Shown here: positions 52,498 to 59,995 of the stretch, in pieces
Layout of the letters: the number at the start of each line of letters is the position of its first letter
Numbering within the stretch: position 1 is the stretch's first letter
DNA from: Flavobacteria bacterium RIFCSPLOWO2_12_FULL_35_11
GTDB taxonomy: Bacteria > Bacteroidota > Bacteroidia > Flavobacteriales > Flavobacteriaceae
Reading direction: 5' to 3'
Assembly: GCA_001800975.1 (NCBI GenBank)
Contig: MGWK01000046.1
Location: forward strand, 27,256 to 91,255
DNA: 64,000 nt
Notes under the pieces: model-generated
The model's database searches: none
What the model saw: only the letters and a program-made list of their open reading frames with translations
Told to the model about the DNA's origin: nothing
Program-made: the position numbers and the translations under genes

Positions 52498-53139
52498 GTG
52501 AGTGATTTATATCCTTTTGCCTTATTGGTTTTTACCTCGTTTTTTACCCTGATAAATCCGTTGGGCACCATGCCGATATTTATGTCGATGACGGCCACTT
52601 TGAGCAAAGAACGTCGCAAACAAACCGCAAAAAAAGCGACCCTGGTGGCATTTTTTACCATCATTGCCTTTGCTTTTTCCGGGCAAATTTTATTTAAATT
52701 CTTCGGAATTTCAGTAAATAGTTTCAGAATTGTTGGTGGGGTTATTTTCTTTACGATGGGATGGGATATGCTGCAGGCCAGATTGGGCAGTTTTAAACAT
52801 ACGGATGACGAGGAAAAAATTGATGCCTATGTGGAAGATATTTCCATTACACCTTTGGCGATTCCAATGATTTGCGGACCCGGAGCCATCACCAATGCCA
52901 TTATTTTAATGGAAGACGCCGATAATATTTCCCTAAAAATAGTTTTGATAGCGACAGTGGCTCTCATCTTATTTTTAACCTATGCAATACTTGTTGGCGC
53001 AAGTAAAATAACCGAAAAATTGGGTCAGACAGGCAATAAAGTCATGATGCGCTTGATGGGTTTAATTGTGATGGTCATTGCCGTTGAATTTTTCTTTAGC
53101 GGATTAAAACCAATTATTTTAGACATCCTAAACAGTTAA
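52498..53139 (+). CDS. MarC family membrane protein
   Basis: The 213-residue protein has six helices with MarC blocks: FTLINPLGTMPIFMSMT near residue 18, SFRIVGGVIFFTMGWDMLQA near 74, SITPLAIPMICGPGAITNAI near 113 and a C-terminal MRLMGLIVMVIAVEFFFSGL. MarC was once linked to multiple antibiotic resistance, but its true substrate is unknown. GTG 52498 gives the right N-terminus. It overlaps the next gene's ATG by one base. Confidence 0.87.
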   Translation: MSDLYPFALLVFTSFFTLINPLGTMPIFMSMTATLSKERRKQTAKKATLVAFFTIIAFAFSGQILFKFFGISVNSFRIVGGVIFFTMGWDMLQARLGSFKHTDDEEKIDAYVEDISITPLAIPMICGPGAITNAIILMEDADNISLKIVLIATVALILFLTYAILVGASKITEKLGQTGNKVMMRLMGLIVMVIAVEFFFSGLKPIILDILNS

Positions 53140-53798
53140 TGGAAACTAAAAAAATACCTATTTATTTTGTTCCCGGCTTGGCTGCGAGTTCGGAAATTTT
53201 TGAATTCTTACAATTCCCTGAGGAATTTGAATTACATTTTTTGGAGTGGCTAATTCCCTTGTCTGCCCATGAACCCATTGAAGCCTACGCCAAAAGAATG
53301 TCAAATTTTGTACTTGAAGAAAATCCGGTTTTAATAGGCGTTTCTTTTGGCGGAATTATGGTGCAGGAAATGAGCAAACACCTTCAGCCTAAAAAAACCA
53401 TCATCATTTCAAGCGTAAAAAGCCGTGATGAATTGTCGAAAGCTTTAAAATTCATCCAAAAATCAAAAATATATGAATTATTTCCTTCAAAAATCGTTGA
53501 AAATATTGAAATGTTTTCATTTTTCGCTTTTGGAAATACTTCAAAAACCCGTTTAATATTATACCAAAAATACTTTTCTATCCGAGACAGAAAATACTTA
53601 AACTGGTCTATTTACAATGTGTTGCATTGGAAACAAACCAAAGCAATTGAAAATATACTTCACATCCACGGTACTGCCGATGCAATTTTTTCGTTTAAAT
53701 ATATAAGAAATTGTATTCCTGTTGAAAAAGGGACCCATATTATGATTATCAACAAAGCAAAAACAATCAGTAAAATTATTATAGATTCCCTTAAATAA
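53139..53798 (+). CDS. Alpha/beta-hydrolase-fold protein
   Basis: The 219-residue protein has FVPGLAASSEIFE near residue 10, nucleophile elbow GVSFGGIMVQEM near 67 (Ser), acid in HIHGTADAIFSF near 174 and a His in KGTHIMII near 196. The triad seems complete. The fold resembles small esterases or BioH-like proteins, and the substrate is unknown. It is coupled to the marC gene. Confidence 0.78.
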   Translation: METKKIPIYFVPGLAASSEIFEFLQFPEEFELHFLEWLIPLSAHEPIEAYAKRMSNFVLEENPVLIGVSFGGIMVQEMSKHLQPKKTIIISSVKSRDELSKALKFIQKSKIYELFPSKIVENIEMFSFFAFGNTSKTRLILYQKYFSIRDRKYLNWSIYNVLHWKQTKAIENILHIHGTADAIFSFKYIRNCIPVEKGTHIMIINKAKTISKIIIDSLK

Positions 53799-53836
53799 AA
53801 TGTTAAAATGAACATTTGCAAAGTGTTCCCATCAAA

Positions 53837-53844
53837 TAAATTTG
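53837..53844 (+). promoter_or_regulatory. Promoter of the transglycosylase gene (TTTG 53816, TAAATTTG)
   Basis: TTTG at 53816-53819, a 17-base spacer and TAAATTTG, 27 bases before ATG 53872. Confidence 0.55.
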
Positions 53845-53871
53845 TATTTTGCAACTTAACAAACCCTTAAA

Positions 53872-54813
53872 ATGAAAAACAAAATGGACAAGTCAATTAA
53901 AATTTTAGGATTAATTGCGGTGATAATGATAAGTTCATTGTTAATTTTTGCAGCCAAAAAATCAGATTCAAAAAATGACAATTCCCTTCATGAAGGCGAT
54001 AAAAACACCAGCGAAACCTATGAGATCAAGGCACTGAAAATCCCTGAAAATTTGGATTTTGCGGGAGAACGCGTTCCTACGGAAAACGACGACATCAAAG
54101 AAAGAATAGACAGAGAATTATTGACAAACACCTATTGGCAATCCAATACCATGCTGCTTTTAAAAAGAGCCAATAAGTTTTTTCCTATGATAGAACCTAT
54201 TTTGAAAGAAAATGGCATCCCTAACGATTTTAAATATTTAGCGGTAATTGAAAGCGGCTTGCTAAACGCAACTTCTTCTGCCGGAGCCAAAGGTTTTTGG
54301 CAAATATTGGAAGGCACCGCCAAAGAAAGCGGATTGGAAGTCAATACAAATGTTGATGAACGTTACCATGTGGAAAAATCGACACAGGCGGCCTGCGATT
54401 ATTTAAAATCAGCCAAAGCGCGTTTTGGAAACTGGACATTGGCGGCGGCGGCGTACAACGCCGGAAATAGAGGCGTTTCAAGTAAAATGGAAAGCCAACA
54501 AGTGAGCAGCTATTATGATTTGCTTTTAGGGGATGAAACAGAACGCTACATACTGAGAATAGTTGCCCTTAAAGAAATCATGTCACATCCTGAGAAATAC
54601 GGATATGTCTTCGATAAGGAAGATTTGTATACTGCAACACCCACCAAAATTATTGAAGTGAATACCCCAATTGCGGATATTGCCCAATATTCAAAAGATT
54701 TAGGCATTAATTACAAAATCATGAAATTGCACAATCCGTGGTTGCGCGAAAATACCTTGGAGAATAAAACAGGAAAGACCTATCAATTGAAAATTCCATC
54801 TGAAATCAAATGA
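53872..54813 (+). CDS. Lytic transglycosylase (MltD-like, SLT domain)
   Basis: The 313-residue protein has an N-terminal membrane anchor (about 8-27, ILGLIAVIMISSLLIFAA). Its SLT catalytic domain (about 100-245) shows the Glu in AVIESGLLNATSSAGAKGFWQI near residue 127 and AAAAYNAGNRG near 199. The C-terminal part (about 260-313, TPIADIAQYSKDLGINYKIMKLHNPWL) resembles a degenerate LysM. It cleaves peptidoglycan glycan strands in the periplasm. A second ATG four codons in (53884) is an equally possible start. Confidence 0.88.
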   Translation: MKNKMDKSIKILGLIAVIMISSLLIFAAKKSDSKNDNSLHEGDKNTSETYEIKALKIPENLDFAGERVPTENDDIKERIDRELLTNTYWQSNTMLLLKRANKFFPMIEPILKENGIPNDFKYLAVIESGLLNATSSAGAKGFWQILEGTAKESGLEVNTNVDERYHVEKSTQAACDYLKSAKARFGNWTLAAAAYNAGNRGVSSKMESQQVSSYYDLLLGDETERYILRIVALKEIMSHPEKYGYVFDKEDLYTATPTKIIEVNTPIADIAQYSKDLGINYKIMKLHNPWLRENTLENKTGKTYQLKIPSEIK

Positions 54814-54902
54814 AACGAGCATAACAAATTTTGATACACAAAGGAAAGGAATGATTAAAGGCAGGCAGCAGCTGTTACCGCTAAAAAATAAAATTTAAAC
54901 AG

Positions 54903-55286
54903 ATGAAAATGACTGTGACTACGATTCTCATTTTAATAATTATTGGATTGTCCGCCGGAATTTTAAGCGGCCTTGTTGGCGTTGGCGGCGGCATTGTTAT
55001 GGTACCGTTATTCGTGTTATTTTTAGGGCTGACTCAGCACAATGCCCAAGGTTTAAGCTTGGCTGTTATGTTGCCACCCGTCACATTTCTGGCGGTTTAT
55101 AACTACCATACCGCTGGCACTGGCGGCAATATTGATTGGCGAATAGCGCTGACCGTTTCTTTGCTCTTTGCGATTGGCGGGTTTATTGGTTCAAAAATAG
55201 CTTTGCAAATAGACCAGCGGATGCTTAGAAAAATATTTGGCGTATTCATGTTGTTTGTTGCCGTAAAATTAATTTTCACAAAATAA
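54903..55286 (+). CDS. Half-size TauE/SafE-type anion permease
   Basis: The 127-residue protein has four helices and one TauE/SafE repeat: GLSAGILSGLVGVGGGIVMVPLF near residue 16 and GFIGSKIALQIDQRMLRKIFGVFMLFVAVKLI at the end. Full-length members of the family carry this repeat twice in about 250 residues. A dual-topology or homodimeric transporter would be needed. No second half is seen nearby, so this seems a natural half-size form. Confidence 0.83.
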   Translation: MKMTVTTILILIIIGLSAGILSGLVGVGGGIVMVPLFVLFLGLTQHNAQGLSLAVMLPPVTFLAVYNYHTAGTGGNIDWRIALTVSLLFAIGGFIGSKIALQIDQRMLRKIFGVFMLFVAVKLIFTK

Positions 55287-55448
55287 ATATTTAAAAAAAG
55301 ACTAAAGACCGCTTTGCTTTTAGAAAATAAAAAAGAGACTTATTTCTGAAACCATGAATAGTTTTTTTATTAAAAAGTAGACTTCAATATACCTGACAAA
55401 TTTAGAATTACTTGAAATTTTTTACACAATTTTCATTCAAAAAATAAG

Positions 55449-55456
55449 TACATTTG
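55449..55456 (+). promoter_or_regulatory. -7 box of the DUF1456 gene, leaderless type
   Basis: TACATTTG followed by CAGCT and ATG at 55462. The start codon is five bases after the box, so the mRNA is probably leaderless or nearly so. Confidence 0.55.
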
Positions 55457-55461
55457 CAGCT

Positions 55462-55728
55462 ATGGGACTAAATAATAACGACATTTTTAAAAAACTTCGT
55501 GTTGCGCATAAATTACGCGATGAGGATATCGTAAAAATATGCAAATTGGTTGACTTTGAAATCACAAAAAGTGAGTTGGGCGCTTTTTTCAGAAATGAAG
55601 ACCATGAAAAATACAAAGAATGCGGTGATCAAATTTTGCGCAATTTCTTAAACGGATTGATCATTCATTTAAGAGGCCCGATGCCGAAAAAAGAACCGGG
55701 AACTGCACCCACTAAGAAATACACATAA
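55462..55728 (+). CDS. Single-repeat DUF1456 (YehS-like) protein
   Basis: The 88-residue protein has NNNDIFKKLRVAHKLRDEDIVKICKLVDFEITKSELGAFFRNEDHEKYKECGDQILRNFLNGLI, one copy of the DUF1456 unit that occurs twice in E. coli YehS (about 156 residues). It is basic, soluble and of unknown function. A homodimer could rebuild the two-repeat fold. A 175-base AT-rich gap without features precedes it. Confidence 0.8.
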   Translation: MGLNNNDIFKKLRVAHKLRDEDIVKICKLVDFEITKSELGAFFRNEDHEKYKECGDQILRNFLNGLIIHLRGPMPKKEPGTAPTKKYT

Positions 55729-55755
55729 TATAAATTTTTAACTTTCAACTTTTTT

Positions 55756-56235
55756 TTAATTCAACCAAGCATTCAACATCCACATTGTTTTTTCCTGCTC
55801 TGCAATAAAATCGCTCATCATGGCATTGGTGCCTTCATCATTGGCTTCAGCAGATTCATTTAGAATTCCTCTTTCCAACAGCAAAAGTTCTGTTAATGAA
55901 TTTACAACCAACTGAACGCCTTCAACACCTGTCGTGATGTTTTTACCCACGGCCACTTTAGACAATTCCGAATATTCCCCAAAGGTATGCAACGGCGTTC
56001 CGCCTAAAGTCAGAATACGCTCTGCGATCAAATCAATTTTAATTTGGGAGTCGGTATAAAACTCTTCATATTTCACATGCAATTCAAAAAATGATTTCCC
56101 TTTGATATTCCAGTGCAACCCTCTTAAATTTTGATAATACACCTGAAAATTTGCCAATAAAGCATTTAAGCTGATGGTTAAGTTGATTGCTTTTTCTTTG
56201 TTTAATCCAATACTTGTTGTGTTCATATTCGTCAT
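55756..56235 (-). CDS. dps: Dps family ferritin-like DNA-protection protein
   Basis: From ATG 56235 the protein has 159 residues. The ferroxidase ligands are H41 (GLHWNIKG), H53 and E57, D68 and E72 (IDLIAERI). The dodecamer oxidises ferrous iron with peroxide and protects DNA. The frame stays open for another 130 codons upstream, but that part lies antisense to oxyR and the Dps fold begins here; ATG 56226 is the alternative start. It is divergent from oxyR with a 109-base shared control region. Confidence 0.92.
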   Translation of the reverse strand: MTNMNTTSIGLNKEKAINLTISLNALLANFQVYYQNLRGLHWNIKGKSFFELHVKYEEFYTDSQIKIDLIAERILTLGGTPLHTFGEYSELSKVAVGKNITTGVEGVQLVVNSLTELLLLERGILNESAEANDEGTNAMMSDFIAEQEKTMWMLNAWLN

Positions 56236-56304
56236 TTTTATATTAATTCCATTTTTTATTAATGCAAATTTCAGGAAAAATAAAGCAAAATAAACATAAT
56301 CATT

Positions 56305-56344
56305 ATTGATAGTTTTAATATCTTTATCATAAATATTGATAGTT
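56305..56344. promoter_or_regulatory. Candidate OxyR operator between dps and oxyR
   Basis: ATTGATAGTT occurs at 56305-56314 and again at 56335-56344, exactly 30 bp apart. Inverted TATC words lie at 56319 and 56325 between them. The GATAG/TATC array in a divergent dps-oxyR gap recalls the ATAG tetrad of OxyR sites and would place a regulator directly against the oxyR start codon. Confidence 0.4.
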
Positions 56345-57292
56345 ATGACAATCACCCAATTGAAATATGTTTTGGCCGTGGCCGAATACAAAAATTTTAC
56401 GACAGCCTCCAAACATTGTTTTGTTACCCAACCCACTTTGAGCATGCAGATCCAAAAACTTGAGGAGGAATTTGACACACAAATTTTCAACAGAAATAAA
56501 AAACCCATCCAACTTACGGAGGTGGGCAAAAAAATTATTGAACAGGCAAAAATCATTGTGGACGAAAGCAACCGCATAAACGACATTATAGACCAGCAAA
56601 AGGGATTTATTGGCGGCGATTTCAGGCTGGGAATCATTCCTACCGTAATGCCAACGTTGTTGCCGTTATTTTTAAAAACGTTTATTAAAAAATATCCGAA
56701 AGTAAATTTAAAAATCGAAGAAATTACGACCGAAGAAATTATAAAAAAATTGGCTGACGGCCATATTGATGTGGCGATAGCCGCAACACCACTGGAAAAT
56801 GACCAAATTAAGGAACGCGTTTTGTATTATGAGCCATTTGTGGGATTTGTGCCTGAAGAACATCGCCTGTTTAAAAACAAAACAATTGAAGTGGAAGATT
56901 TACAGATAGAAGATATTTTATTGCTGGAAGACGGCCATTGTTTTAAAGAAAACATCATTAATTTATGCAGTGCCATTGGCTATAAAAATCAGCATTTTCA
57001 AATTCAGAGCGGCAGTTTTGACACCTTAATCAAATTGGCGAAGGAAGATTTGGGCATGACCTTGTTGCCTTATTTGCAAACATTGGACTTATCCGATAAA
57101 GACACAAAATATTTGCGGCCATTTAATGCGCCGGTACCAGCCAGGGAAATCAGCCTGATTTACCATAAGTCCCAATTAAAAATACAATTAATTGAAACCC
57201 TAAAAAACGTGATAGATAGCATAATAAGAGGCGTTATCGCCTTTAATGACGTGAAAATAATAAGTCCGTTACAACAAAAAAAAGGAACTTAA
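56345..57292 (+). CDS. oxyR: LysR-type hydrogen-peroxide sensor/regulator OxyR
   Basis: From ATG 56345 the protein has 315 residues: an N-terminal winged HTH (TQLKYVLAVAEYKNFTTASKHCFVTQPTLSMQIQKLEEE) and a substrate-binding-like sensor domain. The sensor holds LLEDGHCFKENIINLC, so the peroxide-reactive pair falls at C199 and C208, the same numbers as in E. coli OxyR. It probably controls dps across the divergent gap. TTG 56336 would add three residues and is less likely. The end overlaps a convergent small gene and a terminator. Confidence 0.93.
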   Translation: MTITQLKYVLAVAEYKNFTTASKHCFVTQPTLSMQIQKLEEEFDTQIFNRNKKPIQLTEVGKKIIEQAKIIVDESNRINDIIDQQKGFIGGDFRLGIIPTVMPTLLPLFLKTFIKKYPKVNLKIEEITTEEIIKKLADGHIDVAIAATPLENDQIKERVLYYEPFVGFVPEEHRLFKNKTIEVEDLQIEDILLLEDGHCFKENIINLCSAIGYKNQHFQIQSGSFDTLIKLAKEDLGMTLLPYLQTLDLSDKDTKYLRPFNAPVPAREISLIYHKSQLKIQLIETLKNVIDSIIRGVIAFNDVKIISPLQQKKGT

Positions 57293-57307
57293 AAGCTCCT
57301 TTTTTTA
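57276..57307. terminator. Bidirectional terminator overlapping the oxyR stop
   Basis: AAAAAAAAGGAACTTAAAAGCTCCTTTTTTT forms a short stem (GGA-CTT/AAG-TCC with A and T tracts). It contains the stop codons of both oxyR and the convergent 70-residue gene. Confidence 0.75.
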
Positions 57308-57501
57308 TTTTCCACTAAGACTAGACACAATTGAAGTTCTGGTTTGTTAAGGGTGAACTCCTTTAGCCAATAGTACAATTCCTTTATTTCATAAGGCAAT
57401 AATCTGTTTACTGCTTTTTCCAATTCTTTTTTAAATAACTCTTTATTAAAGCTGACTTTTTCGAGTATGGTTTTTGTGTACTCAAACATTGCTCTTGCCA
57501 T
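57289..57501 (-). CDS. Small conserved-type helical protein, unknown function
   Basis: The 70-residue protein is predicted helical: FEYTKTILEKVSFNKELFKKELEKAVNRLLPYEIKELYYWLKEFTLNKPELQLCLVLVENKKRSF. No signal or membrane segment is visible. I believe similar short proteins occur in other Flavobacteriia, but I cannot name a family. It is convergent with oxyR and ends inside the shared terminator. Confidence 0.55.
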   Translation of the reverse strand: MARAMFEYTKTILEKVSFNKELFKKELEKAVNRLLPYEIKELYYWLKEFTLNKPELQLCLVLVENKKRSF

Positions 57502-57621
57502 AAATTAATAGGTTTTTAGTTGGTAATTAAAGAACGTTGCACTCTTTTAATTATTGTGTGAATTTAATCAATAAATTTCACATTAAAAACATTTAAGCGT
57601 AATTTGTGATAGTTTTAAGAA

Positions 57622-57888
57622 CTAAAGTTTGTTCACTTTTTCAATTAAATCTTGGGCTGTTTTTTCCAATTCTAAGTTAATGGCTTTAAAATAAGCTTTT
57701 TTGTTCTCGATTTTTTTAACATTCACTTTTTCAATTAAAACATCAAATGATTCAATTGCTTCATCTATAATTGCCTCTGTTCCTTTTGAACCCGCTTTCG
57801 GATTATACAATTCCCAAGTATAACACGCTTCAATAATATCTCCCAGAACGTAATTAATATCCTTTTTTAAATTTTTAATACTTGCCAT
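57622..57888 (-). CDS. Small alpha-helical protein, unknown function
   Basis: The 88-residue protein is rich in Lys/Glu/Ile and probably a helical bundle (MASIKNLKKDINYVLGDIIEAC, IIDEAIESFDVLIEKVN, AINLELEKTAQDLIEKVNKL). It has a good -7 box (57916-57923) 28 bases upstream, supporting real expression. Codon use is similar to its neighbours. The 120 bases between it and the next gene hold nothing I can identify. Confidence 0.65.
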   Translation of the reverse strand: MASIKNLKKDINYVLGDIIEACYTWELYNPKAGSKGTEAIIDEAIESFDVLIEKVNVKKIENKKAYFKAINLELEKTAQDLIEKVNKL

Positions 57889-57915
57889 AAAATTTTTATT
57901 GGTTTATTTTGACTG

Positions 57916-57923
57916 CAAATTTA
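57916..57923 (-). promoter_or_regulatory. -7 box of the 88-residue helical protein gene
   Basis: Minus-strand TAAATTTG followed by CAGTC, 28 bases before the ATG at 57888. Confidence 0.55.
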
Positions 57924-57986
57924 CAAGAAAATGCGTTATTATTTAATATTTTATTTAAATAATGTTCTTTTATTGAAATTAATTTT

Positions 57987-57994
57987 TAATTTTG
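57987..57994 (+). promoter_or_regulatory. -7 box of the 57.99-58.22 kb small transcript
   Basis: TAATTTTG eight bases before ATG 58003. With the terminator at 58185-58217 it delimits a transcript of roughly 215 bases. Confidence 0.4.
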
Positions 57995-58002
57995 ATTTAA
58001 TT

Positions 58003-58155
58003 ATGAAAGATTTTTTTAACATACAAACTATTATTATGGCAACTTTAAAGGATGGCAAGTCCTTATTTTCAGTTGTATGTAATCGTTATGCGATTTGCAA
58101 TATTATGCAACAACAGCAAGTATGGACCCAAAAAAGCACGTTCAATTATTATTAA
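58003..58155 (+). CDS. Possible 50-residue small protein or sRNA
   Basis: An ORF starts at ATG 58003, with an internal ATG at 58036 (MATLKDGKSLFSVV...). The shorter form has 39 residues with two Cys, a run QQQQVW and an end NYY. I recognise no family. A -7 box before it and a strong terminator after it suggest a real transcript. Since AAGGATGGCAAGTCCTT can fold as a hairpin, the product could equally be a small RNA. Confidence 0.35.
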   Translation: MKDFFNIQTIIMATLKDGKSLFSVVCNRYAICNIMQQQQVWTQKSTFNYY

Positions 58156-58184
58156 AGATATTTAAAATTATAAAACAAAATTTT

Positions 58185-58217
58185 AAAAGGTGCTTTTTTC
58201 GAAAAGCGCCTTTTTTT
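58185..58217 (+). terminator. Intrinsic terminator
   Basis: AAAAGG-T-GCTTTT / AAAAGC-G-CCTTTTTTT stem with a four-base loop (TTCG) and seven T. It separates the small transcript from the next ORF pair. Confidence 0.85.
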
Positions 58218-58249
58218 ATGCCATAAATTATTAATTAAAAACAACCATT

Positions 58250-58363
58250 ATGAAAAAATTAAACATCACACAGCAAATTTATGAGGAAATTATGGTGCAA
58301 TGCCAGCGCAATTTACATCACAGCAAAGTACCCAAACCCAATTCGCCATTTAAAAATCCTTAA
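58250..58363 (+). CDS. Possible 37-residue peptide
   Basis: ATG 58250 opens MKKLNITQQIYEEIMVQC... ending KPNSPFKNP, 37 codons, 12 bases before the next ORF. An ATG-initiated frame between a terminator and another short ORF, with a Lys-rich start, is suggestive, but there is no homology evidence. Confidence 0.35.
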   Translation: MKKLNITQQIYEEIMVQCQRNLHHSKVPKPNSPFKNP

Positions 58364-58374
58364 CTAAATTAATT

Positions 58375-58737
58375 ATGAAAACATTAAAAAATACCTATAA
58401 AAGTCCTGAAAAACATTTCACAGTAACAAAAAATGACATCAATACAAAAAAAGAATTGCACCTAAATATATTGTATCACGAAATAGAAAATTTTGTTTTA
58501 AATATAATTTCTGAAAATTTTTATTTTGCCTATCCCGTTCCTCGCCTATATAAATTGCAACTATTAAAAAATGCCTTTTTAAACGATCAATTGCTGATTA
58601 AATCCAGAATAATTAAATTCAGCGACTCTGAATTACAACTTTTAATCTCAGTCATAAATCATCACAGTAATGAAGATCCTATTTGCAATGCGGTATTCAA
58701 ATTCGATTTAATTTCAACAATTTCAAATGCTTCATAA
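58375..58737 (+). CDS. Hypothetical protein, 120 residues
   Basis: The protein has a basic N-terminus (MKTLKNTYKSPEKHFTVTK) and a helical body (LHLNILYHEIENFVLNIISENFYFAYPVPRLYKLQLLKNAFLNDQ). It shows no signal peptide or named domain. It follows a 37-codon ORF and ends just before a strong terminator, so the two may be one short operon. Composition is more AT-rich than most genes here, which may reflect an accessory origin. Confidence 0.5.
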   Translation: MKTLKNTYKSPEKHFTVTKNDINTKKELHLNILYHEIENFVLNIISENFYFAYPVPRLYKLQLLKNAFLNDQLLIKSRIIKFSDSELQLLISVINHHSNEDPICNAVFKFDLISTISNAS

Positions 58738-58752
58738 TATTTTTGGTTGCAT

Positions 58753-58793
58753 AAAGCAATAAGGTTGCATAAATACAGCCTTATCGCTTTTTT
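58753..58793 (+). terminator. Intrinsic terminator after the 120-residue ORF
   Basis: AAAGC-A-ATAAGG-T-TG pairs with CA-G-CCTTAT-C-GCTTTTTT. The stem is long with a T6 tail. Confidence 0.85.
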
Positions 58794-58938
58794 AACGTTA
58801 TTTTAAAGCACATTTAAAAGCTACCCAAAGAACCGCAGATGTAATTCGCATAGTACCCTAAATATTTTCATAAATTTAGGGTAACTATAATTCATCATAA
58901 ATTTTCAATCAAAAATCCATTAAAAATATTCATTTATG

Positions 58939-58946
58939 TAAATTTG
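58939..58946 (+). promoter_or_regulatory. -7 box of add, leaderless type
   Basis: TAAATTTG followed by CAGC and ATG at 58951. The start codon is only four bases after the box. Confidence 0.6.
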
Positions 58947-58950
58947 CAGC

Positions 58951-59958
58951 ATGAAAACATTTATAGCAAATTTACCCAAGGCTGAACTGCATTTGCACAT
59001 TGAAGGTTCTTTTGAGCCTGAACTGATGTTTAAAATTGCGCAAAGAAACCATATTAAGATTCCCTATAATTCTGTTGAAGAGATTGAAGAAGCCTATAAA
59101 TTCAATTGTTTGCAGGATTTTTTAAATATATATTATCAAGGCGCTGGCGTTTTGGTTACCGAACAGGATTTTTACGATTTGACCTATAGTTATCTTCAAA
59201 AATGTGCCGACCAACATGTGCGTCATACAGAGATTATGTTCGACCCCCAAACGCATACCGATCGTGGCGTTGCCTTTGAAACGGTCATCAACGGTATTTC
59301 AAAAGCCTGCGACGATGCGAAAGCACGATTGGATGTTTCATCATTGTTGATTATGAGCTATTTGCGACATTTAAGTGAAGAGGATGCTTTTAAAACCTTG
59401 AAACAGTCGCTTCCTTTTAAAAATAAAATTAAAGCTGTCGGATTGGATTCTTCGGAAAAAGGGAATCCGCCTTCAAAATTCAAAAACGTATTTGAAGCCT
59501 CGGTAAAAGAAGGCTATATTCCTTTGGCCCATGCCGGCGAAGAAGGCGTTGCGGCCTATGTTTGGGAAGCCATTGATATTTTGGGCATCAAGCGCATAGA
59601 CCATGGAAACAATGCACTGCAGGATGAAACCTTGGTGCAGGAAATCATCAAACGCGATATTGCCTTAACAGTTTGTCCGCTTTCAAACACCGCGCTTCGG
59701 GTGGTTGATGATTTAAAAAATCATCCGCTTAAAAAAATGATGGAATTGGGTTTAAAAGTGACCGTAAATTCTGATGACCCCGCATATTTTGGCGGACAAA
59801 TAAATAAAAATTATGAAGCCATTCAAGAGGCTTTAAACCTGTCAAAATCTGATCTTTACCAACTGGCTAAAAATTCGTTTCAGTATTCCTTGTTGGATGA
59901 AAACGCAAAACAGCTCTATTTAAATGAACTGGAAATCTACTATAATAACAATAACTAG
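58951..59958 (+). CDS. Adenosine/adenine deaminase family protein
   Basis: The 335-residue metal-dependent amidohydrolase has KAELHLHIEGS near residue 10 (two His ligands), the HAGEEG block near 199 (His and catalytic Glu), IDHGNNAL near 222 (His) and NSDDPAYFGG near 273 (Asp). It deaminates adenosine to inosine or adenine to hypoxanthine. The HAGEEG and NSDDPAYFGG forms lean to the adenine deaminase-like subgroup, but sequence alone does not settle it. It is probably translated from a leaderless mRNA. Confidence 0.88.
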   Translation: MKTFIANLPKAELHLHIEGSFEPELMFKIAQRNHIKIPYNSVEEIEEAYKFNCLQDFLNIYYQGAGVLVTEQDFYDLTYSYLQKCADQHVRHTEIMFDPQTHTDRGVAFETVINGISKACDDAKARLDVSSLLIMSYLRHLSEEDAFKTLKQSLPFKNKIKAVGLDSSEKGNPPSKFKNVFEASVKEGYIPLAHAGEEGVAAYVWEAIDILGIKRIDHGNNALQDETLVQEIIKRDIALTVCPLSNTALRVVDDLKNHPLKKMMELGLKVTVNSDDPAYFGGQINKNYEAIQEALNLSKSDLYQLAKNSFQYSLLDENAKQLYLNELEIYYNNNN

Positions 59959-59995
59959 TTTTTTACTTCGTTATGAAATCAAATAAATTTAACTC

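Noticed and set aside
56236..56637. Long N-terminal extension of Dps in the same frame
   Set aside because: It lies antisense to oxyR and across the regulatory region; the ferritin-like fold starts at ATG 56235.
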